Of a DNA stretch of 64,000 nt, positions 46,189-56,400 are shown piece after piece. The translations under genes and the position numbers were made by a program. The number at the start of each line of letters is the position of its first letter. Position 1 is the first letter of the stretch. Location: NCBI RefSeq assembly GCF_902459465.1, contig NC_047076.1, positions 4,291,488-4,355,487 of the forward strand. The letters are read 5' to 3'. The notes beneath the pieces were generated by a model. The model was not told where the DNA came from and made no database searches. It was given only the letters and a program-made list of their open reading frames with translations. This DNA comes from Asterias rubens. Its lineage: Eukaryota; Echinodermata; Asteroidea; Forcipulatida; Asteriidae.

Positions 46189-49103
46189 ATGGAGACTGAA
46201 GATTCCCAAGTACCAACTCCTAGTCCTACAACATATAAAGTCATATCAACTCCTTTTCAAGAAAAAGGCCACAAATATCGAGAGTTGACGGACGAAGAAC
46301 AATCAAAGTTGAACTCTGATAAGACTCTGGTGTCTGAGTTTAAGCAAGCCAAATTGGAGAGAGAGGCACAAAAGAACTGGGATTTATTCTATAAGCGAAA
46401 CTCAACTCATTTCTTCAAGGATAGACACTGGACGACTAGAGAGTTCCAGGAACTTACAGAGAAAGAACCAGCGGTAAAAAATATGCAGAATGTAATAGGC
46501 ACCGAACCGGGGGGTTGGGTCCAGCAGCCGATATGAAACACTAGAAATAATCTTATCTAACTCGTCCTAAGTTTAGGATGGATTTAATGCGTCCTAATCT
46601 CTATGGATACGGGACTTAACTCGTCCTAGTCCTAAGATTAATCCTAAGTTTAGGAAGAGTTTGGTGAAATCGACGGCTGGGACTTCATACCCCCCACTTT
46701 CATCTTTTAAAATAAACTATGTTTTAAAAATATATTTTGACTATCTTTTTTTTTTTTCAACTTTCAACTTGTACCGTCACAAAATATAAGGCCTAATCTC
46801 TAATGCCTGCCTACGCTTGCACATTAAGCAGAGAATGGTGATTGCAAGCGCAGAATTCGGCAGTAAGCAGAGCAATAAAATTGAGTCCAGTGGTTGACAA
46901 CATTTTTATTAATGGGCAGACAGTAGGAGGGTTAATAAGTTGAAAGGTCTCATTAATTATAGCTTATTTCTTTGATACAGGATGATGGTGTCTCAGCTGG
47001 CCAGAGAGTGTTATTAGAGGTAGGATGTGGAGTGGGTAACGCTGTCTTTCCTCTGCTGGATGAGAACAAACAGCTCTTTGTACACGCCTGTGATTTCTCA
47101 CCGAGAGCTGTGCAGTTTGTCAAGGTAAATTTCACTTTTGAAAATGCTAGCAACATTTTTTACACGAAGCTTTGTTCCCGTTGGACTTTGTCGTCCGCAC
47201 AACCTCGCTAATGTTATCGTGACTGGCTTTGGTGTAGTTCTATCGAGGGTTTCCTCCTGTACTTAAATTCAGAGATGGAACGGCTATTTAGTGTGTGTGC
47301 AAACCGTTTTACAGCGTGGTAGCGGTAGGTTAACAGCACAGAGCTGTTCCTATTAGACTATTTAGAGCTTTGCTGCGCGGAAGTCTAATGTAATCTTTTT
47401 TGGCCTGTTGGTTTTACATCACATTCGCGTTAAATTGACAGTTGGATTTAATTTTGTCATTCTACAAAAAAGTTGCGATACTTTAACCAAAAAAAGAACA
47501 GTGGGAACACAGCTTTTGAATGTATACGGGAACTGTAGACGGGATTGGTTAAGGCGTTTATTTTTGATGGCCCCCTTTTTTTTTATTGTGTGCTTTTACA
47601 GGAAAATGCTGCTTATGATCCAGCCAGGATATCAGCCTTTCAGTGTGACATCACGAAAGATCCACTTGTGGCTCAAATACCAGAATGCAGTGTACATATT
47701 GTCACAATGTTATTTGTATTGTCAGCTATTCACCCAGATAAAATGGCAGCCGCTCTCCGAAATATTTATGAGGTTGGTAGTTAGGGAAACAGTGTACACG
47801 CCAATACAGTTTATCAATGTCCATTTATTTAATGTAATAATAATTATCAATATAAACCACCAGGGAAACTGACTGATTAAATTTTAGATGATTTGGGGCT
47901 GAACAAAGAAAAATTGACTAGAGTGGGACTTGAACCAACGACATCAAGATTAACGTGCTGGCATTCTACCAACTGAGCTATCTAGCCCTAAGTTGGGGGT
48001 GTCCCTACTTTGTCAATATCTTTGTTTGGAGGTGCCAGTCGGAAGCCATAAAAGCTGTGTAGCCAGGGATAAATGATAATAGTTAACATCGTTAACAATA
48101 TTAATTAGGTGCCAATGTGTATGACTGTTAGTTTTGGTCATCTCTGATACAGGTTGTCAGACCAGGTGGTTGTGTGCTATTCAGAGATTACGGGTTATAC
48201 GACCATGCCATGCTAAGGTTCAGCAGGGGACATAAATTAGCTGAGCAATTCTACGTACGCCAGGATGGTACAAGAGCTTACTACTTCACTGAAGGTAAAA
48301 CTAATTACAACTCATGTACCTGTGTTTACGATATAATTGTTAATATGAAGAGATCGCCTGACATCACAAGGCTATGGGCGGCCACTTAACTGCTACCAGT
48401 GGCATGTTCCCACCATCTGTAAGGATGTTGGTATGCGTATCATCCACTAGGAGCCTGACTGGTTGGGCTGGTTTTCCTTACGTTTTACAAGTATCATGAC
48501 CGGGATTCGAGCCAACACGCTGCTGCTGATAACATCAGACCTTTGGTCCGCTGAACTAGACTGCTCAGCCACAACACACCACAAAGGCTAATCTAGATCG
48601 CTGCCTTTACCTATGGATGTGTGTCATTTTGATATTTTGCTTGCATGTGCGTTGGTGAAAACTGATCGTTATGTGAGGGAGTAACCCCTGGAATTACAAA
48701 AATGCGGGACAGTCTACCGGTTACTGGCTACTAAATCTGCCAAAAAGATTGATTGGGTGGGAAGAAATACCATTATAACACAAATCAGCACAAGATACAA
48801 CGCACAATACTTTTTGTTCGGTGGGTGATTTTGTACAGAATTTTGACAAAACTTTCGAAATGCAAACAAAAAGAGTTAGGGGAGTAACATGTTCCTCACC
48901 TCAATACATTCTAGATATATAAGATCAAATCTTGACTACTTCTCTCCACAGAGATGCTAAGTAAACTGTTCAGCCAGGCAGGATTTGAAGTTTGCCAGAA
49001 CGAGTATGTTTTGAGGGAAACGGTGAACAAGAAGGAAGGCTTGTGTGTTCCTCGAGTATTTGTGCAGGGAAAGTACAGCAAGCCAACTCAGCCGAATAGT
49101 TGA
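46189..49103 (+). CDS. METTL6: METTL6-like tRNA(Ser) 3-methylcytidine methyltransferase
   Basis: Exons 46189-46473, 46981-47124, 47602-47772, 48153-48294 and 48952-49103 give 894 nt, 297 residues (human METTL6: 284). Residues 66-95 hold KNWDLFYKRNSTHFFKDRHW, a METTL6 signature; METTL2/8 differ there. The SAM-binding motif I is LEVGCGVGN (107-115), followed by CDFSPRAVQF with the acidic Asp133. Further family blocks: FVLSAIHPDKMAAALRNIYE, VLFRDYGLYDHAMLRF, FYVRQDGTRAYYFT and NKKEGLCVPRVF. METTL6 methylates C32 of serine tRNAs (family knowledge). A TTTATTTCCGCAG acceptor ends at 46184, five bases before the chosen ATG, so an upstream non-coding exon is expected. All junctions are GT-AG and phases close. 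Introns hold tRNA-derived SINEs at 47800-48065 and 48465-48575 and an inverted repeat at 46540-46682. Confidence 0.95.
47800..48065 (-). mobile_element. tRNA-derived SINE (Asn-like anticodon), copy 1
   Basis: On the minus strand: leader GACTGGCACCTCCAAACAAA, a tRNA-like body GGGCTAGATAGCTCAGTTGG ... GTTGGTTCAAGTCCC, then TCTAGTCAATT and the tail CAGTCAGTTTCCCTGGTGG. The same order occurs at 59755-60000, and a tail-side fragment at 59640-59750. The acceptor arms pair, but base 33 is C instead of T, so it is not a working tRNA gene. Confidence 0.75.
48465..48575 (-). mobile_element. SINE fragment with Leu-tRNA-like head
   Basis: The minus strand reads GTGGCTGAGCAGTCTAG ... GGCTCGAATCCCGGTCATGA, the A- and B-box pattern of a tRNA promoter. 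It shares the GGTCATGA(C/T)ACTTGT ending with the fuller copy at 55583. It lies in METTL6 intron 4. Confidence 0.65.
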
Positions 49104-49146
49104 CGACACGTAAAAGCTTTGCACCATGTTGGTAAATTTTATTAGA

Positions 49147-49522
49147 GTTAAAGGCATTGGACACCTTTTGTAATTGTCAAAGACCAGTATTCTCACTTGC
49201 TGTATCCCAACAATGTGCATAAAATAACAAATTTGTGATTTTATTTTACTCAATTGGTCATCGAAGTTGCAAGAGAATAATGAAAGAAAAAACACCCTTG
49301 TTACCCAAGTGTGTGTGCTTTAAGATGCCTAAAAAGGGCTTCAGGCCTGAAGTCTTTTAAAATTTGAGGGAGAAATTACCTCTTTCTAAAAACTACCTAA
49401 TTTAGAAGGAGCCGGTTCTCACAATGTTTTATACTATCAAAAGCTCTCCATTGCTCCTTACCGAGTAAGTTTTTTGCTTACGGTTATTTTTAATAATTAC
49501 CAATAGTGTCCAGTGCCTTAAA
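49147..49522. mobile_element. ~370-bp MITE, reversed copy 3' of METTL6
   Basis: Begins TAAAGGCATTGGACACCTTT and ends AATTACCAATAGTGTCCAGT, with GGAGCCGGTTCTCACAATG inside. It starts 44 bp after the METTL6 stop, so it may form part of the 3' untranslated region. Confidence 0.8.
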
Positions 49523-50090
49523 ATGAATTTGTTACTCCTAGAAAGTTGCGTGTTTTGCTGTGTTCATCTGTACTCGTATCAGTACGGTACGCATAAAAAT
49601 GGAATACGCAGCAAAATAGCAGCTTTGAAATAAGTTATTTTAGTTTTTAACCCAAATTTAAGTTGATGTCGCACCTGCGACTAAAAAAACATACATATTA
49701 TTTTAATCTTTACATCCTTGGGCCCTTATTTGGTAGAGCTGTTCAAGCAATCATGTTTTGCAACCTGAAAAATTGAGGACTTCGCTTTGTTTTCCCATTG
49801 TTCAGACTAGACTATTTTAGCGATGTCCCCATTGGATTTGTACACAAAAGCAAAGCGAGGACGTCCTTGCTCTACTGGAACATCTGGGTCCTTTTTTAAA
49901 GTCCTCTCTTTCATCGGGTAAACACCCCCACAAAATCATTAGAGTAATTTTTCCTCTTGAAAATAACTGCATTGTAAGCCAAATGTATTTCTAGGGAAGA
50001 TTGATGCCATCATTATATTTGGTCCATTCCTTTACCGGTAAAAATGGTAGAGCGATGGGATAATTCAAGTAAGAGGAATGAAACACTAAC

Positions 50091-50970
50091 CTCACTCTGT
50101 CATCATCGGGAAGACCCTCCAAGAGTCGTGCCAAGGAGGGTGAGGATGAGTCTCCTGCATGCTCTTGTCCCGGCTCTTGTTCTGGTTCCGTGGTGTCCCA
50201 CGGACCATCATCGTTCGTATCACCTTTAATCTCAATGATAGATAATTTATCCCTTAACATGTCTTGAAATTACACAACATCGTGCTTTTTGCAGTCTGCT
50301 CTTTCCACCCTTTTGTATCTGTGTGAACAAAATGAATTTCGACCATGTCATCCTATTGAATGAATTGATAGGATTGCAACACTTGCTCGATACGAGCCTA
50401 TTACAAAATAATACAATTTATTTACAAAACAACTCTTCTGCTGTCTGAGTTCTTTTCAGTGGCCACTGCTTCGACAAAGAAATTCACACCTACCTCAAAA
50501 TACAATAAATTCAACTTTCAAGGGCGTCCAATCATTCACTCTCGAAAATTAATAGTCGGGTGGATAAGGGCCATCTATAATAATTGAAAATGAACCAGAA
50601 CTGTACAAGAACAAGGTCGCCAAAGTTAAGGGATGTTATCGGTACGCTTTCCAATAAAACAATGACAAATTATCCAAATTGCATTTCTCTGCTTTCGGAT
50701 CAACAATTCATTTAAACTAAAAATGCTTTTACAAAGTGCTTTATATTAACACACTACTACAATCCAATGGGTTTCCTTCATAAACATAATTAAAAGAAAC
50801 TTACGCTTTGTTGAGCTCAGTTCTCCTCCATGCCTCACCAGTTCTAAACGTCTGTGCTGTAGCATCGCAAGCAAGAACCCCGACTGCTTAGCCCCAACTT
50901 CCCACACATCACCCCACTCACTTCAGAACTGGTACTCTGCACATCAATTCACTGTCTCCCCTATATATAC
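50091..50970 (-). other. Candidate short spliced transcript with TATA box
   Basis: CTATATATAC at 50961-50970 is a TATA-like motif usable on the minus strand. Downstream a GTAAGT donor follows 50805, and a TTTTGTTCACACAG acceptor precedes 50318. An 89-codon frame then starts at 50260 (MLRDKLSIIEIKGDTNDD, then EPEQEPGQEHAGDSSSP) with a GTTAGT donor after 50091. The first exon is not in frame with it, and the coding product matches no family I know. It could be a long non-coding RNA or the first exons of a gene continuing elsewhere. Confidence 0.25.
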
Positions 50971-51329
50971 ACAACTACCACTCTTTACACTCCAGCACAC
51001 CAGTGAAATTCCCCAGACATTCTTGAGGGACAACGCCCCACAGAACAAAAGACCAACCCGAACAAGGCCTTTGTACTTGCATTGCAAGGACTACTGCTGC
51101 ACAGTAGCACTTGTCCACCTGTCAAAACTATCTAGTAGCGATAGCTGCTGCACAGTAGCGCTTGCAATAGCAATTACACAGAAGCAACTCGCATTAGAAC
51201 TATTACTAAGCAAGTACCCCAAAAAATATAAAATGACTATTTCAAACAGCTTCCATTGGTCTACCTGTGACAATAATAATAATTAATAATATTACTGCAA
51301 GGAGTGGGGCGAATTTTGAGATATAAGAC

Positions 51330-51450
51330 CTAATCCTTAAGCACCATGTAATGGTTTACAAGGTGCTATGGCGCAATATGCTGCCAATCCACAACACATG
51401 GGACCAACGGCTTTACGTCCCATCCGAAGGACGAAGCAATGGAATGACAT
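51330..51450 (-). mobile_element. SINE tail fragment
   Basis: GCACCATGTAATGGTTTACA, AGGTGCTATGGCGCAATATG and TTACGTCCCATCCGAAGGAC match, in opposite orientation, the body and tail of the SINE at 55583-55870. The head is missing. Confidence 0.65.
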
Positions 51451-52367
51451 AACAGGTGTGGGTTAAGTCGCATATTGCCCTCGGTGAACACGCCATTCAT
51501 TGGTATGAATTGCACGCACCTCTGGTATTATCTTATTCTTCTTCTCTCCTACGCTTTGCATGGGTAGTACCGTTTGAGGACCTTTTCCTATTAAAAGACC
51601 CAGCCCTTTTGGACCAAGAGGGCTCACTTTCCTCTTGACATTTTTGTACAAATGTGTAGTAAAACAGCCAAGCTATAAGCTTTAAAGTAAAAAACAACTT
51701 TTTTTTTACAAGGAAAATATTTGAAAAATTCTAGCGTGTTAAAACCGATGGTGTTGGTCAATCAATCAATCTTCCCAAGAAGTTGGCGTCAGTGCAAAAA
51801 TGTCATCTCTCGATTGTGCAACTTTTTGTATAATGCACAGAAATGTTCAGTGTTTGAAATGTACCTCAGGGCCTATCTGGATTTTTTTATTAAGCAAGAT
51901 GGGAAGTTTTGATGCTTTCAAACTTGCGTGTAGTATGCGCTTTTTAAGGAGATGCAACGCTTTTGAACTGATTCGACAAAGTATTTTTTGTCAAGTATTC
52001 TCAAGAATAGTTATACTGTAATAAAAAAGCCGATAAGGGGCTCATGGTAAAATGGTATTCATGAAAATGTAACTTTTTTTTCATAAAGCAGACCTTTCAC
52101 TAATTACATGAAGTTCTTTAGAGAAACTTGTCTTCTTATTTCATTTGTAAATAAAAAAAATGCAGGGAAATAAACTAAATTAACACTTCTGAACTGTGTT
52201 TTGTGAATAAAATAACATTTTATTAAACAATCACTGTAGTCTCAGGATCTTCTCATTTTGTGTCCAAACTATTTGAACAAATTTTGCTAATAAAGTCCAA
52301 TTTCATACAATAAAAACTATTTTTATAGATTCGTATTGCAGTTTGCACTAATTGCTGACAATGATTA
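51451..52367. other. AT-rich spacer
   Basis: No splice-bounded coding segment was recognised on either strand. Small open frames here have no family resemblance. Confidence 0.4.
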
Positions 52368-52675
52368 AAGGCACTGGACACCTTTGGTAAATGTCAAAGA
52401 CCAGTGTTCTCACTTGGTGTATCCCAACATATGCAATTATGCAAGTTTTTGGTCATTTGGTCATGGAAGTTGCAAGAGAAAAATGTAAGAAAAACGCCCT
52501 TTTTGCACAAATATGTGTACTTTCAGATTCTAATAAAAGGCTTCAGGCCTGAAGTCTTTTAATATTTTGAGTAAGAATAAACATCTTTCTCAAAAACTAC
52601 ATAACTTCAGAGGGAGCCGTTTCTCACAATGTTTTATACTATCAACAGCTCTCTATTTTGCTAGTTAACAACTGT
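52368..52675. mobile_element. Truncated ~370-bp MITE
   Basis: Starts TTAAAGGCACTGGACACCTT and includes GGAGCCGTTTCTCACAATG, but the other terminal repeat is missing after TATTTTGCTAGTTAACAA. Confidence 0.75.
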
Positions 52676-53010
52676 TTTTTTGCAAGCAGGGACTCGGGGG
52701 GACCTTGATGAGGATATCATCAAGTTGTTTGAAGTCAACCAATAGTACACTTTTGAGACACTGGCGGCCAGCAGATACACAGTCCTTTTTCTGCAGCTCT
52801 GAGCGTGAGCGCACATGCTCAGTATTGTGCCCGTAGGTATGAGCACGCGCAATACTGTGAAAAAGGACCATTTAAAAGTCTCCCATTTGACTTTATTCAA
52901 TGTTGACTTTGGTCCAGAGATCACTATTTCCAGGAAGTGCCTGTTTTTTTTGCATGTGGCTCGGGACCAGTCAAATACAATAGGTGTGTGGTAACACCAT
53001 GTGATAATTT

Positions 53011-53016
53011 TTTATT
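53011..53016 (-). terminator. Candidate polyadenylation signal of WDR12
   Basis: Plus-strand TTTATT gives AATAAA on the minus strand, roughly 480 bp beyond the WDR12 stop codon. Unconfirmed. Confidence 0.3.
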
Positions 53017-53040
53017 TTTTTTGCTGTGAAGAATAGACCA

Positions 53041-53220
53041 GGGCCCAAATTCATAGGCATGCTAAGCAGAAATGTGCAGGACACCAGTCACGAATTGTGC
53101 ATGTGACATGGTAGTTTGGCTGGTAACCGTATCCTGGTAAGCATCATTTTGTTGCGCTTACAATAGCTACTTTTTCTGCCTAATAAAGCAATTCTATGAA
53201 ATTGGGCCCTTTACTGATGC
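53041..53220. repeat. Short inverted element, GGGCCCAAATTCATAG ends
   Basis: Begins AGGGCCCAAATTCATAGGCA and ends TCTATGAAATTGGGCCCTTT, with GCTAAGCAGAAA-type words inverted inside. A partial relative lies at 58135-58275. Confidence 0.7.
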
Positions 53221-53492
53221 AGTCAGGGTTTGTTAACTGCATTGCTTAAGTGCTGTAATTGTGTACTTATTTCCTACAGTTAAGTGGAGACAACAGTTTC
53301 ACAAATATTTAAGTTGATATTAGAGTTTGTAATAGAAGGGTGTATCATGTCCTTGATGTACATTGCAGAACAAGTAGATGAGGTGCCCTATGTTCCACCT
53401 GACGGTGAACCCATGTTCAGCTGAGGTTTTTTGTTCCTAGTTATGTGGAGCCATCTGAATGGTGCAGCAAAGATGCATTCTTGTCATGTTAA

Positions 53493-56400
53493 TCAGCTCT
53501 CTGCAGCCTGTAGAGCATCTGCAGCCTTGAATATATGCAATGCATTATCAGCTCCGCCACACAGCATCAACTAATGAGAAACAATACATAGAAAAATGGT
53601 GTCAGGAGTGGGGTAGGTTTGAGAATGGGCTTCTTGAATTATATGCAAAGCTTGAAATCTCAGCTACGCATCAGATTTGTGCAAACAATAAAAGAAAATG
53701 GGGTGAGAGGTGGGATGGATTTAATCAATCGGTCTACAGTATACAGAAACTGTATAAACATTAAGAAGCAATGTGTGGAAAACGGTGTCAGAAGTAGGAT
53801 GGTATAGTATTATGGTTTAAGTATCATCTCCACTACACGGCATTAACTACGGCACAACACAAATATGGGAAAATTTTAATATTAAAGTCACCTGGAAGTG
53901 GTATTTTGTCGAAATAAAGCTTTTGTCACTAATATATGTGTTTTGATGAGTGGAATGTGAATAAACAGTTAACTAAGGTTCTAAAAAATTAGTTCTTATC
54001 TTATTTACAAATTTAAGAGTAGGCCTCGACCCAAGAGGGCACTGTTCGTGACGTCAATCGAGGCGCGATATTGAAGAGAAAATGCTGCACAGTGCTGAAA
54101 AAGACGTCGGACTGAACCACTAGGCACTATTGCTCTTGTGAGTCTAACCAACCATGCAGACTGACCCCATCTGTAGTTGTTTTGCTGCATCCAGCAGCAA
54201 TACAAATGCAAGAAAACAACTTTTTCAAAACGTACGAACTCATTGACTTGGACTTGCATGTTATTTGCACGTGTGTTTACTCTACGCATCAAGGCAAAGT
54301 CTGCCTCGATTGACGTCACAAAAGGGGTATGCGGAGTCAACCCCCAAACAACTTTAACTATTTTTTAAACATACAAATCGTGACAAACATTTACTAAAAA
54401 AATTGTTTTATTGTTACTAAACATCTACTTTTATGCTTGAAAAAATAAAAATTATATTTCCAGGTGACTTTAATATTTAAGTCAGTGTTTTACTTTGAGA
54501 GCAATGAGGACATTTCGCAAAACAATTGGCCTTTTTATTTATTTATTCGCAATGATAGTCGCCAAATATTTGTCTCTTAATTCAAACTTTATAAATCCTG
54601 TTCCAGATTACGATATCATTCTCTCACCTCTGGCTGTGACCAATCAACTGCTAGTATTTTATCTTCCAGTCCAGACATATTGTACAGTGGTGCCTTTGGA
54701 CTGCAACATCAAAATAGCGAGGAAAAAACACGTTTACAAAGTAAATATAAATAACATATAATGATAACATGTTTAATTATTATTAATTAATTAGTTATTA
54801 ATTAGTTAATTATTATTATTATATTCACAATAATCATTTCAAATACAAACAGTCAGCTCTCGTTATGGAGAGCACTATTAACGGAAGGTTTTGCTCAGAA
54901 AAGAGTACATTCTGAAGTCCTTAACCTAACTTTCAGATTTGTATTTCTTTGTTTTCTCTGTCCTTTTATAACAACGTTCCTGTACTAAGGTCAAATTCCA
55001 TTCTTTTGTTGCACTCATTTTCTAATAGATAGAGTCTTTATATTAGCCCACTACAGACCCTAGCGGCTGCAATACATGGTCTTACCTAAATAACTAAACA
55101 AAAAGGTCAAAGCAAATTTCATGACATGATTTGGCATTATCCAATAATTTCCATGTTAACATAAACACAAAACAGAATTTTTGTTTCATATTATTTTTCG
55201 GATAAAAGTAAAACATATGTACAATATTAAACAAATCAACAGTATTAGTTAACTCTTTCTGGGCGTATGATGACTATACTAAAATGAAGTGTCTCTGAAA
55301 AGTTTTCCCGGCAGTAAGTGGTTAAACTGAGCATTACAAAAAAGTACATATGTATACATGATCTGGCATCCAAGCTAGTATTAGACTGACCTTCTTGTGT
55401 CCCAGAGTTTGAGTGTTTTATCATAGGATCCTGATATGAGAAGGTTGGCGTTGTCTGGTGACCAGGCTACCGATGAAACCCAGCCAGTATGATGACTCAA
55501 AGAGGACTTGACTAACAAACCATCTGCAAACATAAACAGATAAATGAAGACAGAATGTAGGATTAAAACCAATGATAGGTGTCATGGCTGAGGGGTGAAG
55601 GGCCGAATTCGAACTCTGGTGTTTCTGATCAGTGTGGGTTTGAGTCCCACTGGTCATGACACTTGTGCCCTCAAGGACTTACGTGTAACCACTGCTTCAT
55701 CCTTCGGACGGGACGTAAAGCCATAGGTCCCGTGTGTTGTTTAATGCGTGTGTAAGAACCCAGTGTACTTTATCTTAAAGAGAAAAAAAGCTGTCCCCGG
55801 TGTTCCTGGTTTGATTGGCAGCATATTGCGCCACAGCACCTTGTAAACCATTACATGATGCTATATAGGAATAGGTCTCTAACTTCAATACAAAGCTCCA
55901 CATACCTTGCAGGACAAATACTGAGCACTTTCATAAGCCTCTAAGTGTGTGATAAAGCACTATATAAGAATTCAATGGTGCTATAAAGGAATAGGTCTCC
56001 AACTTCAATACAAAGCTCCACATACCTTGCAGGACAAATACTGCACACTTTCATAAGCCTCTAAGTGTGTGATAAAGCACTATATAAGAATTCAATGGTG
56101 CTATAAAGGAATAGGTCTCCAACTTCAATACAAAGCTCAAGGACAAATACTGCGCACTTTCATAAGCCTCTAAGTGTGTGATAAAGCACTATATAAGAAT
56201 TCAATGGTGCTATAAAGGAATAGGTCTCCAACTTCAATACAAAGCTCCACATACCTTGCAGGACAAATACTGCGCACTTTCATAAGCCTCTAAGTCTGTG
56301 ATAAAGCGCTATATAAGAATTCAGACACAAGGTGTTTTAGACACATGGGGGAATCAGAATGTTGGAGATGCTGGAACCATTTCTACATACCATTTTGTCT

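Noticed and set aside
46189..49103. METTL2/METTL8 in place of METTL6
   Set aside because: The KNWDLFYKRNSTHFFKDRHW block and the short C-terminus after CVPRVF match METTL6, and the length is right; METTL2/8 carry a different N-terminal segment.
52665..52871. Minus-strand frame with KSVLLVDFKQLDDILIKVPP as an exon of a gene
   Set aside because: The wording looks protein-like, but no convincing acceptor with a pyrimidine tract or family match was found, and it adjoins a truncated MITE.
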